Assembly: GCA_946965045.2 (NCBI GenBank) | Contig: OX337228.1 | Coordinates: 1,240,001 to 1,304,000 of the forward strand | Origin: Epithemia pelagica | Taxonomy: Eukaryota > Bacillariophyta > Bacillariophyceae > Surirellales > Surirellaceae | Reading direction: 5' to 3' | DNA: 64,000 nucleotides | Shown here: positions 45,050 to 55,390 of the stretch, piece by piece | How the letters are laid out: each line of letters begins with the position of its first letter | How positions within the stretch are numbered: the first letter of the stretch is position 1 | Made by a program: the position numbers and the translations under genes | Notes under the pieces: generated by a model | Database searches by the model: none | Seen by the model: only the letters and a program-made list of their open reading frames with translations | What the model was told of the DNA's origin: nothing

Positions 45050-47239
45050 ATGGTGGACCGGCAACCAAAAGCAACAACAGGAACAACATTATTATCTCTT
45101 TTCCTCCTCGCGTTCGTGGTGTTTCCATGGGGAGAGGCGGCTTTTCAATTGCCACCAAGAAGAAGAAGAAGACTGAGAAGACTAAGTGACCAAACGAACG
45201 GCCCACCAGCCGATTCAAGTCGATCGACATTCTTGACGATTCATGCCAACCATGGAAGCAACCACCATCATCATTCTAAGTCTGGGGCATCTGGCTTTGA
45301 ACAGACCACTCGTCGTCCGATTCCCGTGATGCCCTCTCGTGTCTTTCAAGAATTGGCCCAATCGCAGTTGGAGCTCTTGGCCAATTCCCTGCTTTCCTCT
45401 CGAGGCGGCAGTAAGGTGAAAACAACCGCCTTGTATTTGCCGCAAGAGAATGCCGTCACCGGACAATTAGAGTTCACGCCAGCCATTTTGTATCCGCTTC
45501 GTGATCGAGTATTTATTGCCTCGGATGCCGATTCTGGTGTTGCTCCCACCCTCCCACCCAGTTTGACCAAACTACCTGGCTTTTCTCATGCCAAAGCGCT
45601 CATGCCAGGATATCCCATGGTATCATCCGACAGCAGTACTAACGACAGTGACAACAACGTCAACAGAGGAGGTGGAAGTGTCGGTATTGTCGAGGAAGTC
45701 TTGTGCGATGTCCAACGCGTGGGGTCCTGTGCCTTGTCGGTACCCTTGTTTTCCGGTCTGGAAACAGTCGGTGTATTACTAGTGTCGCCCGCCGATGTAG
45801 AAGTCGCGCACTATCAAGAGCAACAGCAACAAAAGAATAGAGATGGATCCACTTTGACTTCATCGTTGTGGACGGAACACGACAAGCAGCAAGTTTCTCG
45901 TGCAGCCAAAAGTTTGGCTCTGGCCTTATCCATGGACCACGAAAACAAGGCCATGGTGGATCAGAATCAACAAATTGCTAAATCTTTGTCCGACAGCATG
46001 CATCAATTGAAGAATCCGCTCCAAGCCTTGCGAACCTACAGCAAATTGTTGCAACGACAAATTGCCAATGATGAGAATGGCACTACAGCATCCATTCCTA
46101 ACAACAACAACAGCAATGGATCCTCGCAACGTCGACTCTTACAATTGGCCGATCATTTGATGGTGCAAAGCGATCGGATTGTTCAACGTCTCTCACCTGT
46201 TGATACCATGGTCGAAAAACTCGCCTCGGCAGTCTCCGTCCATGACGACGACGAACCACAACATTTATTTTTGCTTCCAGCTCAAACAACACAATCATCG
46301 TCGACACCATCTTCCTCATTGCTGGCCTTGTCGTCATCAGTCTCGGCGTCTACCAATTCCAAGTGGACAACGCCCCTCGCACCTATTCAACAACAACAGA
46401 AGAAATACCGTACCAAACGTGTTTCGGATCCATCGCAGGACCCCAGCAGGATGCGTTCCAGGATGGTTTCCTCATCATCATCACTCTCCAACGCGGTGTC
46501 GTCTCGGAATACGAATAGAATGAGTCCCAAATATCGTTCCTCCTCTCCCATTACGACTGCCGCACGAACCATTGATTCCACCATCACACTGCAGATGACC
46601 CGGCAACCACCACCACCACCACAAAAAGACGAGACCAAAACCACGGGGAATCGTCGTTTGCTGCCCTTGGAAATGGCCTTTGTCCCTGACGTTTTGGAAC
46701 CTGTCCTGGAGACCTTTTCGGTCTTGGCCGAAGAACAAGGCATTGACTTTCAAGTCGAAAATGACAATGACGAACTTCCCGGTGTGCACATGCACGTGGC
46801 AAGTTTTCAAGAAGTCATGACCAATCTCCTCGACAATGCATTCAAATATTCCGTCTTGGGGCAAAATAAGGAACCACCCACGGTCAAGCTTGTGTTGCGT
46901 TCCAATCACCCGCTAGACGACGACGACAGGGCGTCAGCAGGTGTCACTCTCTATGTCACGGACAATGGACCAGGCATTCCCCAAACAGATGATGATAACG
47001 AGAACGAAGCAATGCGTGTCTTTCAACGAGGATATCGCTGTCCTTCCACCCAACACCAAACATCCGGACAAGGGTTAGGTTTGGCCATTGCCCAAGAACT
47101 CGTCCAAGCCATGGAAGGCAATTTGCGAGTCGTTTGGCCCAAGGACAAGAAAGACGATGATTATCACCCCGATAACTTGCTAGACGGTGCAACCTTTGAA
47201 CTCAAACTGTGGAGAAAACGTGTACTGCCGAAATTGTGA
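45050..47239 (+). CDS. CSK: Chloroplast sensor kinase (CSK)-like histidine kinase, plastid-targeted
   Basis: Redox-linked two-component kinase of the plastid, of cyanobacterial (Hik2) origin, that links electron transport to plastid transcription in its family. A single exon of 729 residues. The N-terminus has a hydrophobic signal (LLSLFLLAFVVFPWGEA) followed by AFQLPP and an Arg cluster, fitting a bipartite plastid leader with Phe near the cleavage site. Residues about 95-300 form a GAF-like region (VGSCALSVPLFSG...VGVLLVSP). The H-box is SMHQLKNPLQALRTYSKLL with His318; N-box NLLDNAFKYS is near 591, G1 DNGPGIP near 638 and G2 GQGLGLAIA near 674. A Ser/Gln-rich linker of about 170 residues divides dimerisation and ATPase parts. 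Confidence 0.85.
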   Translation: MVDRQPKATTGTTLLSLFLLAFVVFPWGEAAFQLPPRRRRRLRRLSDQTNGPPADSSRSTFLTIHANHGSNHHHHSKSGASGFEQTTRRPIPVMPSRVFQELAQSQLELLANSLLSSRGGSKVKTTALYLPQENAVTGQLEFTPAILYPLRDRVFIASDADSGVAPTLPPSLTKLPGFSHAKALMPGYPMVSSDSSTNDSDNNVNRGGGSVGIVEEVLCDVQRVGSCALSVPLFSGLETVGVLLVSPADVEVAHYQEQQQQKNRDGSTLTSSLWTEHDKQQVSRAAKSLALALSMDHENKAMVDQNQQIAKSLSDSMHQLKNPLQALRTYSKLLQRQIANDENGTTASIPNNNNSNGSSQRRLLQLADHLMVQSDRIVQRLSPVDTMVEKLASAVSVHDDDEPQHLFLLPAQTTQSSSTPSSSLLALSSSVSASTNSKWTTPLAPIQQQQKKYRTKRVSDPSQDPSRMRSRMVSSSSSLSNAVSSRNTNRMSPKYRSSSPITTAARTIDSTITLQMTRQPPPPPQKDETKTTGNRRLLPLEMAFVPDVLEPVLETFSVLAEEQGIDFQVENDNDELPGVHMHVASFQEVMTNLLDNAFKYSVLGQNKEPPTVKLVLRSNHPLDDDDRASAGVTLYVTDNGPGIPQTDDDNENEAMRVFQRGYRCPSTQHQTSGQGLGLAIAQELVQAMEGNLRVVWPKDKKDDDYHPDNLLDGATFELKLWRKRVLPKL

Positions 47240-48067
47240 TGCTGCTACTACGCCTACAAAGTACTATCCCCATTGCAGCGGTATGAATGCATCAACATGA
47301 AAGGTTGGCCTCATGTGCTCGACTTTCGAGAAAACTGCATGACTGACAGAGAAATGGCGTGCCTTATGTCTTGATATCCGGGACAAATATTTTAGAGTGC
47401 AAGCAGCTGTGGGAATTCGGATGGGATTTTTGCGATTGTGATGGTTACATTGGGTAAGATTCGAATGAAACGCAGCCACTTGTGGTCCTACCGTCCGTCA
47501 GTATGCAGCCAACGCCCCGCGTACCCGTTCAGAAAGCAACAACAACAAAAGCAACGCGGTACCAAGCGCGTTTTTGACGCATGACAAGACACCAGAATGT
47601 GTTCCAGGCGGTCCAACGTTTTGTCATCTCTGGATACGAATGGTCCAAAGTACACGGATCGAACAACCAAGAATGTAATAAAACGAGGAGGCCAGAACCA
47701 CAAGGAATTGTCGTTTGTTTGAGACACCGTGTTCTACCCATAATCTCATTCTACTAGTAGTTACAGTGGTACGGGCCTTTTATGTAGCCTGGTCTCCCTG
47801 TCGTTACCCACGACAAAAGAGAATGTGTGTGGTGTGTGTGTGGTGTGTGTTTGTCCATTTTGATTGTGTGTGTGGAGCGGCGCGGATTGGAAATGGAATG
47901 GAGGTGGCCCCATGGTCGTGGATGATGCCCCAAGTGGACCCAATAGATCTCTGAGAAAGGAAACGCACGGATCCATACACCGCAACAAACACACACAATA
48001 AACCAAACATCGCTTTTCTGCCACGAATTCAGGTTGGTCCCCCTGCACCACCACTCTATATGCAACG
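47240..48067. other. Intergenic region after CSK with a decayed CSK fragment
   Basis: About 830 bp. It contains the decayed duplicate at 47530-47720 and GT-rich simple sequence near 47826-47876; nothing else is supported. Confidence 0.5.
47530..47720 (+). pseudogene. Decayed duplicate of part of the CSK linker
   Basis: The stretch from CAACAACAACAAAAGCAACG through GGTACCAAGCGCGTTT, GTGTTCCAGG, GGATACGAATGG and GGAATTGTCGTTTG aligns in order with the CSK segment about 46390-46660 (CAACAACAACAGAAG, CGTACCAAACGTGTTT, GCGTTCCAGG, GGAATACGAATAG, GGAATCGTCGTTTG). Gaps and substitutions are common, and no frame survives. Confidence 0.6.
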
Positions 48068-49321
48068 TTACTGGGCCTTGCGGTGTTGCTTGGCTTGTTC
48101 GAATTGTAGTCGTCGTTGAATGGAAATGGGAAAGATGACTTCCTTCCAATTCTCCAGGAATCCTCGATTGTAAATATTGACAGGAGGAGGACCGGGATCG
48201 ACAATGGCATCCCAATCATCCTTGTCCTTGTCGCCATTTTCCTCATTGCTATTGTTGGCGGCGGCTCCAGTGGAGGGTTGTTGTCCGGTGCAGGTGACAT
48301 CGCCATCCGAGACGACCGGAGGTGTACTAGTAGAGGATGCCGCAGTCGTGGAAGGAGGAGGAAGCGTGCCATCGTTGAGTGCTTTTTGGTACCGTTTCTT
48401 TTCCGTTTGATACCACTTTTTGATTTCGTCCCATTTAAAACATTCATTGGTCGTCAAGCCACGCGACGTGATCCAAATGTGATAACACAGAAACAAACCC
48501 AAACACACAGCCATGACGGCCATGAGCAGCAAGACCGAGGCAGGCATCAAGAATTTGGTAAAGAGATATTGCGACAAGATCCATACATTACCTGGTTCCA
48601 CTTCTTGTCCTGTCGCGCGATTGAACAAGACGGCCGTGTGTAATTTCTTTTCAATCACATGGCCGTAAAACAGACACGTCAAAATGACGGTTCCATAGGT
48701 GCACATCCCGACATGGACGGCGAGAAACAAGAGGAACCATCGGTAATTCTCTTCGCCAATGGTATTAAAGACCCACCCACAAAAATGATCAAAGCGAGGA
48801 ACGTTTTCATTGTATTTGTAGCGATCAAATTTGGAACGCGGCAAACGAACAATGTGTCGGGTCGGACATTTCTTGTTGGGGACAAACATTAAGTGATCGT
48901 AGGGATAATGATCGTACCAAGACAGCGTCTGTTTCGTAATGATTCCCGGACTGCTCGTACTGGCATATCGCCAGCTGACAACACACGAGCCAAAGACAAG
49001 GTATCCAATGTACTTGTGATACTGCGACACGTAGCTTTGATTGGAAATCCAGGGATAGACATAGTTGAAGATGATACTCCACGATCCAAAGACAACGACA
49101 CAATAAATGAGAATCATGGCTCGATCGGCACACCATTCGACGACCTTGATATTCTTGGATCCCAATATGCGTTTACACAAGCTCCAGCACTTGTCGGGGA
49201 TCGTTTCCGACAAGAAGCGTGCCACGGCTGAAGTCTCCGGATCGGCAATCATGCAAAAATACATGAAAAAGGCCACAAGACCCAAATAGGCCAACATGAC
49301 CGTAATCATCAATGACGCCAT
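48068..49321 (-). CDS. DHHC-family protein S-acyltransferase with degenerate cysteine-rich domain
   Basis: Membrane enzyme family that attaches palmitate to cysteines. A single exon of 417 residues. The N-terminus is a membrane segment (MITVMLAYLGLVAFFMYF), with further segments near 68-90, 104-120, 193-215 and 250-280. The central region reads CPTRHIVRLPRSKFDRYK...RFDHFCGWVFNTIG...NYRWFLLFL, clearly the DHHC-CRD layout. The signature is D178-H-F-C181, and nearly all zinc-binding Cys/His of the consensus are replaced. The catalytic Cys181 is kept. A TTxE-like motif (LTTNE) follows the last membrane segment. The tail is Ser/Thr/Asn rich. Activity is plausible but untested. Confidence 0.8.
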   Translation of the reverse strand: MASLMITVMLAYLGLVAFFMYFCMIADPETSAVARFLSETIPDKCWSLCKRILGSKNIKVVEWCADRAMILIYCVVVFGSWSIIFNYVYPWISNQSYVSQYHKYIGYLVFGSCVVSWRYASTSSPGIITKQTLSWYDHYPYDHLMFVPNKKCPTRHIVRLPRSKFDRYKYNENVPRFDHFCGWVFNTIGEENYRWFLLFLAVHVGMCTYGTVILTCLFYGHVIEKKLHTAVLFNRATGQEVEPGNVWILSQYLFTKFLMPASVLLLMAVMAVCLGLFLCYHIWITSRGLTTNECFKWDEIKKWYQTEKKRYQKALNDGTLPPPSTTAASSTSTPPVVSDGDVTCTGQQPSTGAAANNSNEENGDKDKDDWDAIVDPGPPPVNIYNRGFLENWKEVIFPISIQRRLQFEQAKQHRKAQ

Positions 49322-49809
49322 GACTGGTTTTGTGCTGGCTTTCGTTTGAAGGAGTTACACGAGGACTGGAACAGTTTTTTTATCCCAAAGAGACGTCTTT
49401 GGTTGCTTCTGGGTGTTAGGTTTTGTTCTCCAACTGCCAACATACAAAGGTCGGGTCTCGGGTTTCTCTTGGGCATCAGTCGCGTATTTTTTGTTGGCAG
49501 TTTCTTCTTCTTTGGGATGGAAGGACGGACCGAAAATGTTATGCATCACATAGCGATTCTATCTCCGAGAGCATAGCTGCATCTTGCCTTCATGAAAAGG
49601 GTCTACCTATTACTCCTACCAGAATCCACTCACAACCAATGCGTTGTTGAAGAGAGACATACACCTTCCTCATGACTTGCTAGCTAGGACCATTGATGGC
49701 ATGGATTATCAAACCGTTAACTCTCGTGACATTAGACATACCACGATCAGTCGAAAACGCAGAACATCGCAGTAGGATGACAGAGCACACTTTTTGGTTA
49801 TTGTTCATA
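49322..49809. other. Intergenic region between DHHC and GT64 genes
   Basis: 488 bp; no gene or notable structure is seen. Confidence 0.4.
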
Positions 49810-51297
49810 TTATTGAAACACATTGCTGAGGGCGCCCCATTCAAAGACATTGCTCGGTTGATACTGCCAGGTGGCGGCATGGGGAATCCACGACGCATCT
49901 TGCAATGCATACGTGGTGGATTCCAAGGGTGGATTCCAGCCATGGGCTAGATACAATGCTGTCAAGTCGTCCAAACAAGCGGAACGGGCGGTAAAATGAC
50001 CAGTCGACGTACTAATGCCATTAAACATGCCCTTGTCCGACACATGGCCTTGTACATAGACCATGGCTAAATTGGATTCCTCGCTTCTCGACTTGTGGCG
50101 GTTCTGTTTCGGCGAGTTGGGAGATGGTCTTCTTGTCGTTGAGCTGTACGAGAACAATGAGTTTGGACCGCCACTGCTGCTGCTCGTGACATTGGCCACG
50201 AGTAAGGCCATGGCCACATCTTCACAATTCTTGTGCTGATCGACATAGTCGAGAACTTGCACAGGATGGACACTGGGGTTGGAATACAAGTCCAGGTATC
50301 GCTTGTGCAAAAAACTAGCCTTGGTCAAGATGAAATTGAATTCGTGGCGCCACCACACCATGGGCCAGGCATGATAAATGTACTGCGGCGGTGACATTGC
50401 TTTCTTCTTGGTGGTGTATACCCTTGGTCGTCGTGCGGGTGGTGCCGCCAATCGGGGATAATATCCCACCAAGGCCTGAGGATGGGCCCTCCAGGCAGCA
50501 AAGCCCTGCATCAAGGATTCGCAGTCGACCCGGACATCGTCGTCTACCATAAAAACAGCCTGCGACTGCAGCTCGGCCAAGGGTAAGAAACGGCTATTGA
50601 GTGAATCCTTGGCGACACGGACCATGACAACTTGGGACCAATTCTTGTCTTTTCCGTTCTTCTTTTGTTTGTTGCGTTGTGTGTTTGTTGTGGATGTTGA
50701 CTGATCGAGCAACAGCGAGTCTGGTGTAGGTGGTGTGACGGCGACTTCTGCCCAAATGACAAAGACTTGCGAGACGCCATGCGATCGTCCACACTGTTGA
50801 GCATAATGTTGGACCGCATCGCGTAACATGGCTGGACGCTTGTATGTATTAATCACCACAGCAAACGATGATGATTCGTCTCCTCCTCCTCTTGGAGGAT
50901 TGAGTGCAATGGAATGACTCTCGTCGTAGACGGTCCATTGGTACGCGAGGTCGACTCCTTGGGCCACCACGAGCACAAGTGCTAGACAAATCACAACGAC
51001 AATCGTCCGCTTCGAACACGTGGAAAGTAGATTCCATTGTATTCTTGCTTTGCCCCAAATTAGTTGAAGCTTGTTGCTATTCGGGGCAGTGTTCAGGGTG
51101 TTGTTGCCAAGACCAAGGCCAGATAGTGCAGCCGACGGACAGGCCCACCCGAACGACGATGACGACACTGACGCAGGGGTTGTGTGTAATAAAGTGTTGC
51201 GTTTTCCTGCAGATGACGCCTCATCTCCTCCTGCTGCTGCTGATGACGATCCTCCTCCTGCTGCACCACCACGAAGTCGTCCACGAAGCTGAAACAT
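49810..51297 (-). CDS. Glycosyltransferase family 64 (exostosin-like), type II membrane
   Basis: Adds HexNAc or hexuronate type sugars in the Golgi. A single exon of 495 residues from ATG 51297-51295 (MFQLRGRLRGG). After a basic, Gly/Ser-rich tail comes one membrane segment (TIVVVICLALVLVVAQGV, near 100-118). The GT-A domain starts at FAVVINTYKRPAMLRDAV. The DXD-type metal site is VFMVDDDVRVDCE, FILTKASFLHKRYLDLY follows, and the acceptor/catalytic motif is HKNCEDVAMA. Two Ser/Asn-rich insertions (after VIWAEVA and after LVANV) lengthen it compared with EXTL2. It is likely part of secreted glycan synthesis with the UXS and sulfotransferase products. Confidence 0.88.
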   Translation of the reverse strand: MFQLRGRLRGGAAGGGSSSAAAGGDEASSAGKRNTLLHTTPASVSSSSFGWACPSAALSGLGLGNNTLNTAPNSNKLQLIWGKARIQWNLLSTCSKRTIVVVICLALVLVVAQGVDLAYQWTVYDESHSIALNPPRGGGDESSSFAVVINTYKRPAMLRDAVQHYAQQCGRSHGVSQVFVIWAEVAVTPPTPDSLLLDQSTSTTNTQRNKQKKNGKDKNWSQVVMVRVAKDSLNSRFLPLAELQSQAVFMVDDDVRVDCESLMQGFAAWRAHPQALVGYYPRLAAPPARRPRVYTTKKKAMSPPQYIYHAWPMVWWRHEFNFILTKASFLHKRYLDLYSNPSVHPVQVLDYVDQHKNCEDVAMALLVANVTSSSSGGPNSLFSYSSTTRRPSPNSPKQNRHKSRSEESNLAMVYVQGHVSDKGMFNGISTSTGHFTARSACLDDLTALYLAHGWNPPLESTTYALQDASWIPHAATWQYQPSNVFEWGALSNVFQ

Positions 51298-51711
51298 GGT
51301 GTGATCTACCAATACAGTTCTCTCTTTGTCGATTTACAATTTGTCAAAAGATTGCGGAAGAGGAAGAGCCAACAAACCGATGCAAAGCAAGACCAAAACA
51401 TAAATGAGGGGGCCGCTAAACATAGTCACCCCCAATCATGGAGTTTTGGGGGATCTTGGGGGGTGATCGAAGCTATGTGGCCTACCCCAGCCCACAATGC
51501 ACAATGGTTGAGGTGGTAGTGGGAGCCGGAAGAATGAACGTTGGGCTTCGTTTCTTGTTCTCTTATCAAACCATATACGATGAGACCAAAAAAGATGGAG
51601 AGCGGCACACGAATACGTATCATAGGTGGGCATCCAAAAACACAATAATAAAGAGAGAGTAATCGTTGGTATGATATCCCCATGGTATTACTGTTAGAGA
51701 ATGCGTTGGTA
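51298..51711. other. Intergenic region between GT64 and Myb genes
   Basis: 414 bp; nothing recognised. Confidence 0.4.
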
Positions 51712-53317
51712 TCACTCTTCCTCCTTTGTTTCATTGTCGTTCCGCCGTTTAGACGGAGCAACTTTGGCAGGTACATTGCCCCAGGATTCAATGGTTTCCC
51801 GTTGGTCCGTATCTTCGGTACACCGTCGTAAGTTGAGACATTCGCGCAGCAAATTGCCCGACAAATGAGGAGGAATGCGCGTACAGGCAACACACCATCC
51901 CGTCTTTTTGCACAGTTCGCGACCGGTTTGGACACTGGGCACGGCCAGGCCACATCGTGCACACAATTCCGCCTCAACCGTGGGCGAGTAGAAGGGTCCA
52001 AAGTACGTTTTGGCGGCGGAATTGGACCCCGTCGTCGGTGTCCCCAAAACCGACTGTGCACTCAAGACACCAATGCCCCCTTGAATCTCCCACAATTCAT
52101 CGGCCTTGCCTTGCAAACTGGTGGGAAATTTGCGCAGGCGTTCCAATCGAATTTGATCAGGAAAGTCGTTTTCATTCGACAGTCGTAAACGATGACCATC
52201 TTCTCGTTCCAGTTGCCGCCGTAAGTTGTGAAATCGATTTTTGATTCCATTGTCGGTTCGTCCTGGAATGACCTTGGACATGGTCGACCAATGACTGCCA
52301 ATTGTGGCATACAAATGAAAGATTGTTGCATCTTCCGTCGGACTCCAATCGGTTGTTTTGAGCCGTGGATTCAAATGATTTACATATCTAAAAAGCACAA
52401 AGGGAACGAGAGAAAACAAAACATGAATTCAGGATACAACAGCACCAAAAATACGAACAACAACGGCAAACCAGACCCTTTCCTTCAGCACCCTGGACAC
52501 GCAGACACACACAAACACACAAGTTTAGGTTCGTACCGTTCTCGACATTGTTTTCCGGTTCGATCGGGGAGGGATTGGGCCACAACACTCCACCGCATGG
52601 GCATACTCATACTTTGTACAATCTTCAACAAGGTGGCATCTTCGTGTTTGGACCAGGCCTTGGGTCCCTTTTTGCCCGATCGACCAGCACCTCCGGTAGG
52701 AGACACCATGCTGTCGCGAGGATCAATCGGAGGGGGACTCGAGAGTTCGTGCGGAGGACCACCGCCTTGACTCAAAATGGCATGATCGTGAGGAGATGCT
52801 GCTGCTGCTCCGGCATGCGGATAGGGTGTGGCAATGGAATGTGCAGTGGGATGATAATACATAATGGGCGTCCCTTGAGGATGATGATATGAGGGGGGAG
52901 GTCCATAGTAGACACCAGCTTGTGGTGGTGGTGGTGGCTGTTGCTGTTGTGGTGGAACGCCCGGTCGCATCATGGGTCCCTCGTCCAAGGGCGGGTATCC
53001 TCCTCCATGTTGTGGTGGTTGTTGTGGATGTGGTGGTGGTTCGTCTCCTTTGGGTGGTGGTTGTTGTGACGATCCCTTGGATGCGACTGTCGAATCGCCT
53101 GGTGAAATGGCATTGGGTGGTTGGTGTTGTCCTTCCATTCCACTGGCCCCCGACCCGATACGGACCCATTCGGAATCTCCATCCTCATATCGCAACAAGT
53201 GTTCTCCCGACGACGGGTCGTATTCATGTACAATGCCCTCATACCAATTTTCATCCACTGGCCAAAACACACGAACCTTTTTGCCAATCATGCACGAGTT
53301 GCAATATCTGCAGTACG

Positions 53318-53414
<97 letters not shown>

Positions 53415-53774
53415 CATTGATTGTGAAACAAAAGAGCCACACGCAAAAGAAATGTGTGAGAACACAAAACAAGCCAACCAGACCAGACTAGACACAACTC
53501 ATCGGACACAATTTTCCCAGTAGCAATCATCATCCAACACTGCAAATACACTAGCATGGATTGATATATATATATACCTTGGTTTGTTCATGGCCGCGGG
53601 AGACACTGGGGTCCCTTGTTGTCCCACTGGTTCATCGGGTGACAATAAGGGTACACCCGTGACATGGCATTGAGCACATCGATCCATCATGAGCAACGAT
53701 GTCATGTGCTGTTGTTGTTGCGGTGGTGGTGCTTGGGATGGAAGGGCCTCCTCGCCAGTGGATATACGAGGCAT
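51712..53774 (-). CDS. Two-repeat Myb protein with Tudor-like domain, three exons
   Basis: Putative DNA-binding regulator. Exons 53774-53578, 53307-52537 and 52387-51712 join in phase 2 both times to 547 residues; introns are 270 and 149 nt. Residues about 35-72 hold paired cysteines (CAQC, YCNSC). A Tudor/PWWP-like barrel follows (IGKKVRVFWPVDENWYEGIV...RYEDGDSEWVRI, about 73-115). A long Pro/Gln/His/Gly region comes next, then Myb repeat 1 (KAWSKHEDATLL...GKQCRERYVNHLNP, across intron 2) and repeat 2 (WSPTEDATIFHLY...NGIKNRFHNLRR). A CARC...CVAC pair lies near the C-terminus. Intron 1 contains about 32 GTT triplets. Coding sequence further 5' (54041-54337) may belong to it. Confidence 0.85.
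53317..53414. repeat. (GTT)n microsatellite, about 32 units
   Basis: An uninterrupted triplet run inside intron 1 of the Myb gene, ten bases from the acceptor of that intron on the minus strand. In the transcript it reads as (AAC)n. Confidence 0.95.
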
Positions 53775-55390
53775 GATATGGATGAAGGTATTCCCCAATC
53801 ACAATCGAGATTCTCGCCCTTCGATCGTAACGAAACCAGGTGTTGTTGTTGTTGTAGATGCCAGTGTGGGTGCTCAAGACGGGAGAATCTCCCTATCAAT
53901 GGACAACAACAATGATCTGGAGAAAGGTTTCCCTTTTCTCAACGACGACGTTGGGCTCTCGTTGTTGCCCTCTGGCTTTTCGTTTCGAACACAAAACGAG
54001 TAGTTGGTGGCTTGTTGTTGTGGTGGCCTCGTCCGTTCGGTTAGAGATTTTCCTGACCCAAACGACTTTTCAGAGGTTTGGTTCGGTGGATAACTGCCAG
54101 TGGTTCGTGTGGACAAGATCCGGGACTTCTAGGAAGTAGGGGTCCACCGAAGGGAGCGGCCGTTGGAACGGCTGCAACGGAAGGAGCACCGTGTCCAAGT
54201 AGACTTTGGAAGCATGCGTTGAGACCATGTGCTTCACAAGACAACTGAAAGGACTGCGGGGGTTGATGCGCCATGTTTGTTATCATCCTTTGCCGTTGTT
54301 GTTGTTGTTGTGAGCTGCCGGGCGGACCACTCATCACTCTATGTAATATATCAATCCTACCTACTCAATAGGAGTAGATCTACTAAGTTTGACACTTCGG
54401 ATAGCTACATGGCTTCTTCACCCCTGCATGGACACATCCCGTCGTTTCACCCCAATACATTCTTGTAACGGGGAAGGATTTCGTTGCGCGGGCAAGTTCA
54501 TCGATTATCTGTACTAACCTTACCTCTCTAGGTAGAGCCAGAGGAGGATGAGCACACAACCGTACACAAGAGCTCAACCCGGTCACACATCATTGCAAAC
54601 AATGTTTCGTGGTTGATTCGTTCAGGATTCAGAATTCTCTAGGTAGATAGAGAGAGAGTATAAGAATGTTACTCCTATGATTTTTCTTTGTCCTTGTCTG
54701 GCAAAGGAAGATAGGTAGAGTTGGATCCAAGAGACCGAGCAACACACCCACCACCAAACCACCGGTTTGTACCCCGCTTCCGAATTCTGACTTCCGACTT
54801 CCGATCGTTGAGTCGGAGGGAAACCGGGACTCGTTCTTGTTCGATGACGTCATGCACGGTGCCACCGTGACCAAAGCACCGGCGTGGCTGCCATGAACGT
54901 TTGTGGTTGGTGGATATTGTGGAGGTGGGGTGAATGGCGTCGTTGACAGACCGAGTCACTTCTGTAGTGTGTTGTGTGGGGGCGTGTTGTCGGTGCTTGT
55001 CTCTCATCATGTCCGCCGTCCGTAGCAGCCAGCCACATCGCGGCATCCACCCGATGTGAGTGTGTGAGAGAGAAGTGTCTTGTGTCTTATTCTATATGCA
55101 ACACACCCATAGATTGTCTTCTCTTGTGTTGTGGTAACACACCACTCTTTTGTGGTGAACCCGTCGCGACTTTTTGTATCGTGAATGATTGGTGAGAACC
55201 TTTTGTTCTGTGATCTATTCTCTTCTTGCTGCTATCCTATCCAGTACTGATTCTACGGGGGGAACTATTCTAGTTTTTTGTCCGACTGCTTCCCATCTCG
55301 AGAACCAAGGAAGCACAGTCTTGGGAACCAAACAAGAACGAAACAAACAACCAAACAATCATCAAGGAAGAAAACCGGATCAGGTACACA
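53775..55390. other. Interval between Myb and Nudix genes, possible upstream Myb exon
   Basis: A minus-strand frame 54337-54041 (98 codons; QQQQQ tract, PTAAPFGGPLLPRSPG) has composition like a transcription factor N-terminus and lies just upstream of the Myb gene, but I cannot fix a donor/acceptor pair joining it in frame. The rest, 54340-55390, holds no supportable gene. Confidence 0.35.
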
